From NCBI RefSeq assembly GCF_014191875.1, contig NZ_JACHXD010000025.1:1-64000 (forward strand): a stretch of 64,000 nucleotides of DNA, in the 5' to 3' direction. Shown here one piece after another: positions 61,013 through 64,000 of this stretch (position 1 is the stretch's first letter; every line of letters starts with the position of its first letter). The translations under genes and the position numbers were made by a program. The notes under the pieces are model-generated. The model was given only the letters and a program-made list of their open reading frames with translations, was not told where the DNA came from and made no database searches. Source of the DNA: Pseudoduganella violacea. Its GTDB lineage: Bacteria; Pseudomonadota; Gammaproteobacteria; Burkholderiales; Burkholderiaceae_D.

Positions 61013-64000
61013 TCAGGGAGTAACGGTTTGGGCGATGCGTTTGCCGCCCAAATAGAAGTACTCGATCAATTTATTGGATTGACTCGGCGTGAATTCGATC
61101 AACTGGTTGCCGTGCGAGCCGTAGATCTCATAGGACTTGACGCCAGCCTTGTTGACCACCAGCCGGCGGTTCGCGCCGTCGTAGCTGTATTCGGTCTTCA
61201 GGGCCGCATTGGCGCAGTTCACGCAGCGCAGATTGGGCATATCGTCATAGGTGTACGCATTGCCCGAGGCCGTGCTCACATTGCCATAGGCGTCGTAAGT
61301 GAAGCGCGTCGAGCGTTCGCCGGAGATGCTGTCGAGACGATTGGCGCCGTCGTAGCTGTAGTTCAGCGCACTGGAACCGAAGGTCTGGCTCTTGATATTG
61401 CCGGCGCCATCGTACTGGATGCTGCCGGCGCCCCAAGGGCCGGCAATGCCGGTCAGGCGGTTGGCGCCATCGTAGCCCAGGGTGCGGTTATAGCCGCCGT
61501 CCACGCTGTTGCGGATCGCGGTCAGGTTGCCGACGCCATCATAGTCGTAGCTGTTGTCGAAATACGTGGCGCTCCCCTTGACCGTGCTGAAAGAGCTGGG
61601 CCACAGGCGGGCATGCTGGCGATAGGTGCTGCTGGTGCCGTTGGCATAATTGATCTGGCTGATCTGGCCGGAAGGCCAGTAGCCGATACCCGTCACATAA
61701 CCGGAAACCTGGGTCGGCCGGCCTAGCACATCGGGCGCGAAGGCAACCACCCGGCCCGAGCGCGGATAGGTCATCGAGTCCAGTTGGTCGTTGGCATTGT
61801 AAGCATAGCCGGTGGTGAAGGTCAGGCCGTCGACGCTCACGCTTTCGCTGCCCAGATTGTCGTTCGCGTCATAGTCGTTGACGCGATTGCCGGCGCTGGA
61901 GGAGATGGTCTTGATCTTGTCGGTCTTGGTGTAGGTATAGCTGACCGCCGGCGTGCCGCTTGGATAGGTGGCCGTCTTGACGCGGTTGCGGCCATCGTAG
62001 GCGAACGTGACCTGGCCGGAGGAACCCACCTGGCGGCTGGTCATATTGCCCGCCTCGTCGCGGCCATACGTGGTGGTGCCCGTTTCCGGATTGGTGACCG
62101 AAGTCAGATAGTAATTGCCGTTATAGCCGTAGCTGCGCGTCAGGCCACCCTGGCTCACGCTGGTGCTCAGGTCGCGCGCATTGCGCGCCACGCTGAGGTT
62201 CATCGCCGGTTCGGCCGCCACCACGCCCATCAGGAACAACTGCTGCAGATTGCCGTAAGCGCGGTACTGCAGGGTGGTCGAATTATTGCGTTCGTCCACC
62301 ACGGTCTTGTCGACGCCGACGTAGCTGATGGTCTGCGAACTGCCGTCCGCGTTCGAGACGCGGATCGGGCGGTTCAGGATATCGTACTGGTAACCGGTTC
62401 CCGCCGAGCTGCCCGGATGCGATTCGAAGGTCTTGCGGCCCAGCGCATCGTAGCTGTAACTGCGCGTGACGCCGCCCAGGGTCACGCTCTGCGGGCGGCC
62501 AAAGCCGTCATACACGGTGCTTTCCACCAGGCCGCCGCGCGTCATGGTCTTGCCGTTGGCGCTGTAGGAAATGCTGGTGGCGTTCCCGCGCGGATAAGTG
62601 ATCGACGTCATCCGGTTCATGGTGTCGAAGCCATAGCTGCGGGTCTTGCCCTCGCCATTGGTTTCCGACAGCAGCGCGCCGGCGGCGCTCACCGTGCGCG
62701 TGATCTGCACGCCTTCGGGCTGGGTCTCGCTTTGCGGGATGCCGCGCTTGTAACTCGCATAGCTGTGCACCAGATTGCGCGGGAAGGTGGCGCTGGCCAC
62801 ATTGCCCTGGCTATCGTAGGTATATGAAGTCTTCACGCCGTCCGTGGTCACGGACAGCAGATTGCCGTTGCCGTCGAAGCTGCGCGTGGTGGCGCTGCCG
62901 GCGAAGCTTTCATCCTTGACCAGCTTCAGGATCCATTTGCCCAGGTCCTTGTAGTAAGCCACGCTGGTGCTGCGGTTGCCGCCGCGCGGCCCGGCCTCGG
63001 TGATCGTGCCGGGATTGCCGTGGGCGTCATAGTTCGCATAGCTGGTGCTGAAGCTGACGCCATTGAGCACGATGGTCTTGCTTTGCAGGTCGGGAACCAG
63101 GACCTGGTCGTCGCTGATGCGCAGCCGGCCGGCGACTTCCTGCGTGTCGGCCGTGGTCAGCACGCGCGGCTGGTACACATAGCTTTCGCGGTAGCTGTCG
63201 CCTAGGGCGAGATCGACCGGCAGGCCTATCTTCCATGCACCCGGCTTGGCGGCGATGCCGCAGTAGGTGTTGTACTCGGGGCGCTTGGTGTTGCAGACGT
63301 TATGCCAGGCCGGAACGGCGGCCAGCGCGGTCGGCGTGAAGTAGCCCAGACCGTAGAAACGGCGCACCTCGCGTCCCGCCGGGCCATCGATGGTGACGGT
63401 GTCGAAACTGCCCTCGGGCACATTCTTCGAGATCGGCCGGTCATAGCTGTATGTCCAGACACCGCCATCGCTGGTGCGGCGCTCCAGCACGTCGGGCTGG
63501 CCCCAGGCCATATGCGCATTTTCGAGGATGTAGTCCCAGGTATCGAGGTACTCCTCGCTTGGTGGGCTCGACCAGCCTTCCAGCGCGTACGTGGAATATC
63601 CCTCGGCCGGGAAGTCGAAGAAGGTGCGGTAGGTGTAGCTGCTGGTGCCGCCGGTGGGCAGGGTGATCGTCTTCAGCGGCTCGAAATCGCACAGCATCAG
63701 GATGCCGGCGGCATTCGTCGTCGGGCAGCTGTCGGGATAGCTGAAAGCGTAGGAGGTGCCATCCGGCTGGATCACCTTGGCCAGTTGCCCGCCCACGTAG
63801 TAATAGCTGCCGATGCCATTCGGATAGCGGTGGTATTTGTAAGCCCGGGGATGATATTCGAAGCGCCAGACCGCGCCATCGGGTCCCTCCACGCTTTGCA
63901 GCCGTGGACTACGCCAGGTATCGCGGTTGCCGCAATTCGGTTCGCCAAGGTCATAGTTGAACTTGATGACGCGGCCATCGCTCGCGCTGATTTGCGACGG
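61013..64000 (-). CDS. Rhs/YD-repeat protein, 5' end beyond window
   Basis: The frame is open through the right edge, so at least 995 codons belong to this gene and its true start is outside. It consists of many YD repeats (for example GRPQSVTLGGVTRSYSYDALGRKTFE, GNLTAIRNSVDGGYNRTLGYDGANRLTGI), which form the hollow Rhs shell. It ends at FYLGGKRIAQTVTP, just where a normal Rhs protein continues into its HxDxxGSP core; that core is encoded by the next gene. Probably exported. Confidence 0.93.
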   Translation of the reverse strand, partial: PSQISASDGRVIKFNYDLGEPNCGNRDTWRSPRLQSVEGPDGAVWRFEYHPRAYKYHRYPNGIGSYYYVGGQLAKVIQPDGTSYAFSYPDSCPTTNAAGILMLCDFEPLKTITLPTGGTSSYTYRTFFDFPAEGYSTYALEGWSSPPSEEYLDTWDYILENAHMAWGQPDVLERRTSDGGVWTYSYDRPISKNVPEGSFDTVTIDGPAGREVRRFYGLGYFTPTALAAVPAWHNVCNTKRPEYNTYCGIAAKPGAWKIGLPVDLALGDSYRESYVYQPRVLTTADTQEVAGRLRISDDQVLVPDLQSKTIVLNGVSFSTSYANYDAHGNPGTITEAGPRGGNRSTSVAYYKDLGKWILKLVKDESFAGSATTRSFDGNGNLLSVTTDGVKTSYTYDSQGNVASATFPRNLVHSYASYKRGIPQSETQPEGVQITRTVSAAGALLSETNGEGKTRSYGFDTMNRMTSITYPRGNATSISYSANGKTMTRGGLVESTVYDGFGRPQSVTLGGVTRSYSYDALGRKTFESHPGSSAGTGYQYDILNRPIRVSNADGSSQTISYVGVDKTVVDERNNSTTLQYRAYGNLQQLFLMGVVAAEPAMNLSVARNARDLSTSVSQGGLTRSYGYNGNYYLTSVTNPETGTTTYGRDEAGNMTSRQVGSSGQVTFAYDGRNRVKTATYPSGTPAVSYTYTKTDKIKTISSSAGNRVNDYDANDNLGSESVSVDGLTFTTGYAYNANDQLDSMTYPRSGRVVAFAPDVLGRPTQVSGYVTGIGYWPSGQISQINYANGTSSTYRQHARLWPSSFSTVKGSATYFDNSYDYDGVGNLTAIRNSVDGGYNRTLGYDGANRLTGIAGPWGAGSIQYDGAGNIKSQTFGSSALNYSYDGANRLDSISGERSTRFTYDAYGNVSTASGNAYTYDDMPNLRCVNCANAALKTEYSYDGANRRLVVNKAGVKSYEIYGSHGNQLIEFTPSQSNKLIEYFYLGGKRIAQTVTP

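Noticed and set aside
61784-62827. 347-codon plus-strand open frame opposite the Rhs gene
   Set aside because: Periodic Ala/Val/Gly pattern simply mirrors the YD repeats of the coding strand.
61013-63892. Rhs gene starting at 63892
   Set aside because: That would be an internal GTG; the frame stays open to the window edge with clear Rhs-type sequence (DGRVIKFNYDLGEPN), so the gene is partial.

Overview
The window looks like the chromosome of a GC-rich betaproteobacterium, most likely Oxalobacteraceae (Massilia / Duganella / Janthinobacterium type). This rests on the guaB-guaA operon, the ratA-rnfH pair beside smpB, the DUF1501/DUF1800 pair and the protein style; it is an inference, not a database result. 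The left 46.8 kb is an integrative and conjugative element (ICE) inserted at the 3' end of guaA; its far end lies beyond position 1. The right 17 kb is host chromosome ending in a polymorphic-toxin locus cut by the window edge.

ICE transfer region (63-28775, mostly minus strand). Reading in the direction of transcription: an FlhD/FlhC-like activator pair, a MobH-class TraI, coupling protein TraD and a DUF4400 membrane protein; then, after a plus/minus cargo patch (serine hydrolase, DJ-1/PfpI protein, epoxide-hydrolase-like enzyme, Rrf2 regulator; 19.6-23.1 kb), a small hypothetical, lytic transglycosylase, OmpA-like protein, pilin TraA, TraL, E, K, B, a DsbC-like protein, TraV, TraC, TrbI, an S26 peptidase, TraW, U, TrbC, TraN, a thioredoxin-like TraF, TraH and TraG. 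This is an almost complete F-type (MPF-F) type IV secretion system related to the SXT/R391, IncA/C and TOL branch. An S24-type repressor diverges from the flhD-like gene across a 320-bp region with repeated palindromes, resembling the SetR/SetCD switch, but the repressor lacks the self-cleavage dyad.

ICE maintenance and accessory region (29.8-46.8 kb). It holds a DUF932 protein, a P4-type primase, two hypotheticals, a DUF1845/AcaB-like regulator, two homologous large serine recombinases in inverted orientation flanking a diguanylate cyclase and small unknown genes, then a decayed islet (IS3-family remnant, Abi-alpha-like fragment, membrane proteins, an internally deleted AAA ATPase). An AlpA-like excisionase and a P4-type tyrosine integrase end the element. 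Between integrase and guaA lie repeated GATACCATCA motifs, probable integrase arm sites, and the guaA terminator.

Host region (46.8-64 kb). guaA and guaB (GMP synthesis); a secreted hypothetical; a DUF4124 protein; rnfH, ratA and smpB; a lipoprotein plus FlgO-like pair; DUF1501 and DUF1800 exported proteins; and an operon of (in transcription order) an Rhs/YD-repeat protein open at the right edge, a separately exported protein with NBR1-like Ig repeats, the Rhs core and an HH-motif nuclease-like tail, a double-CXXCG (SitI-like) putative immunity protein, and a Sir2 deacetylase. The split of the Rhs shell from its core/toxin portion, with a SitI-like partner, is the most unusual locus in the window.
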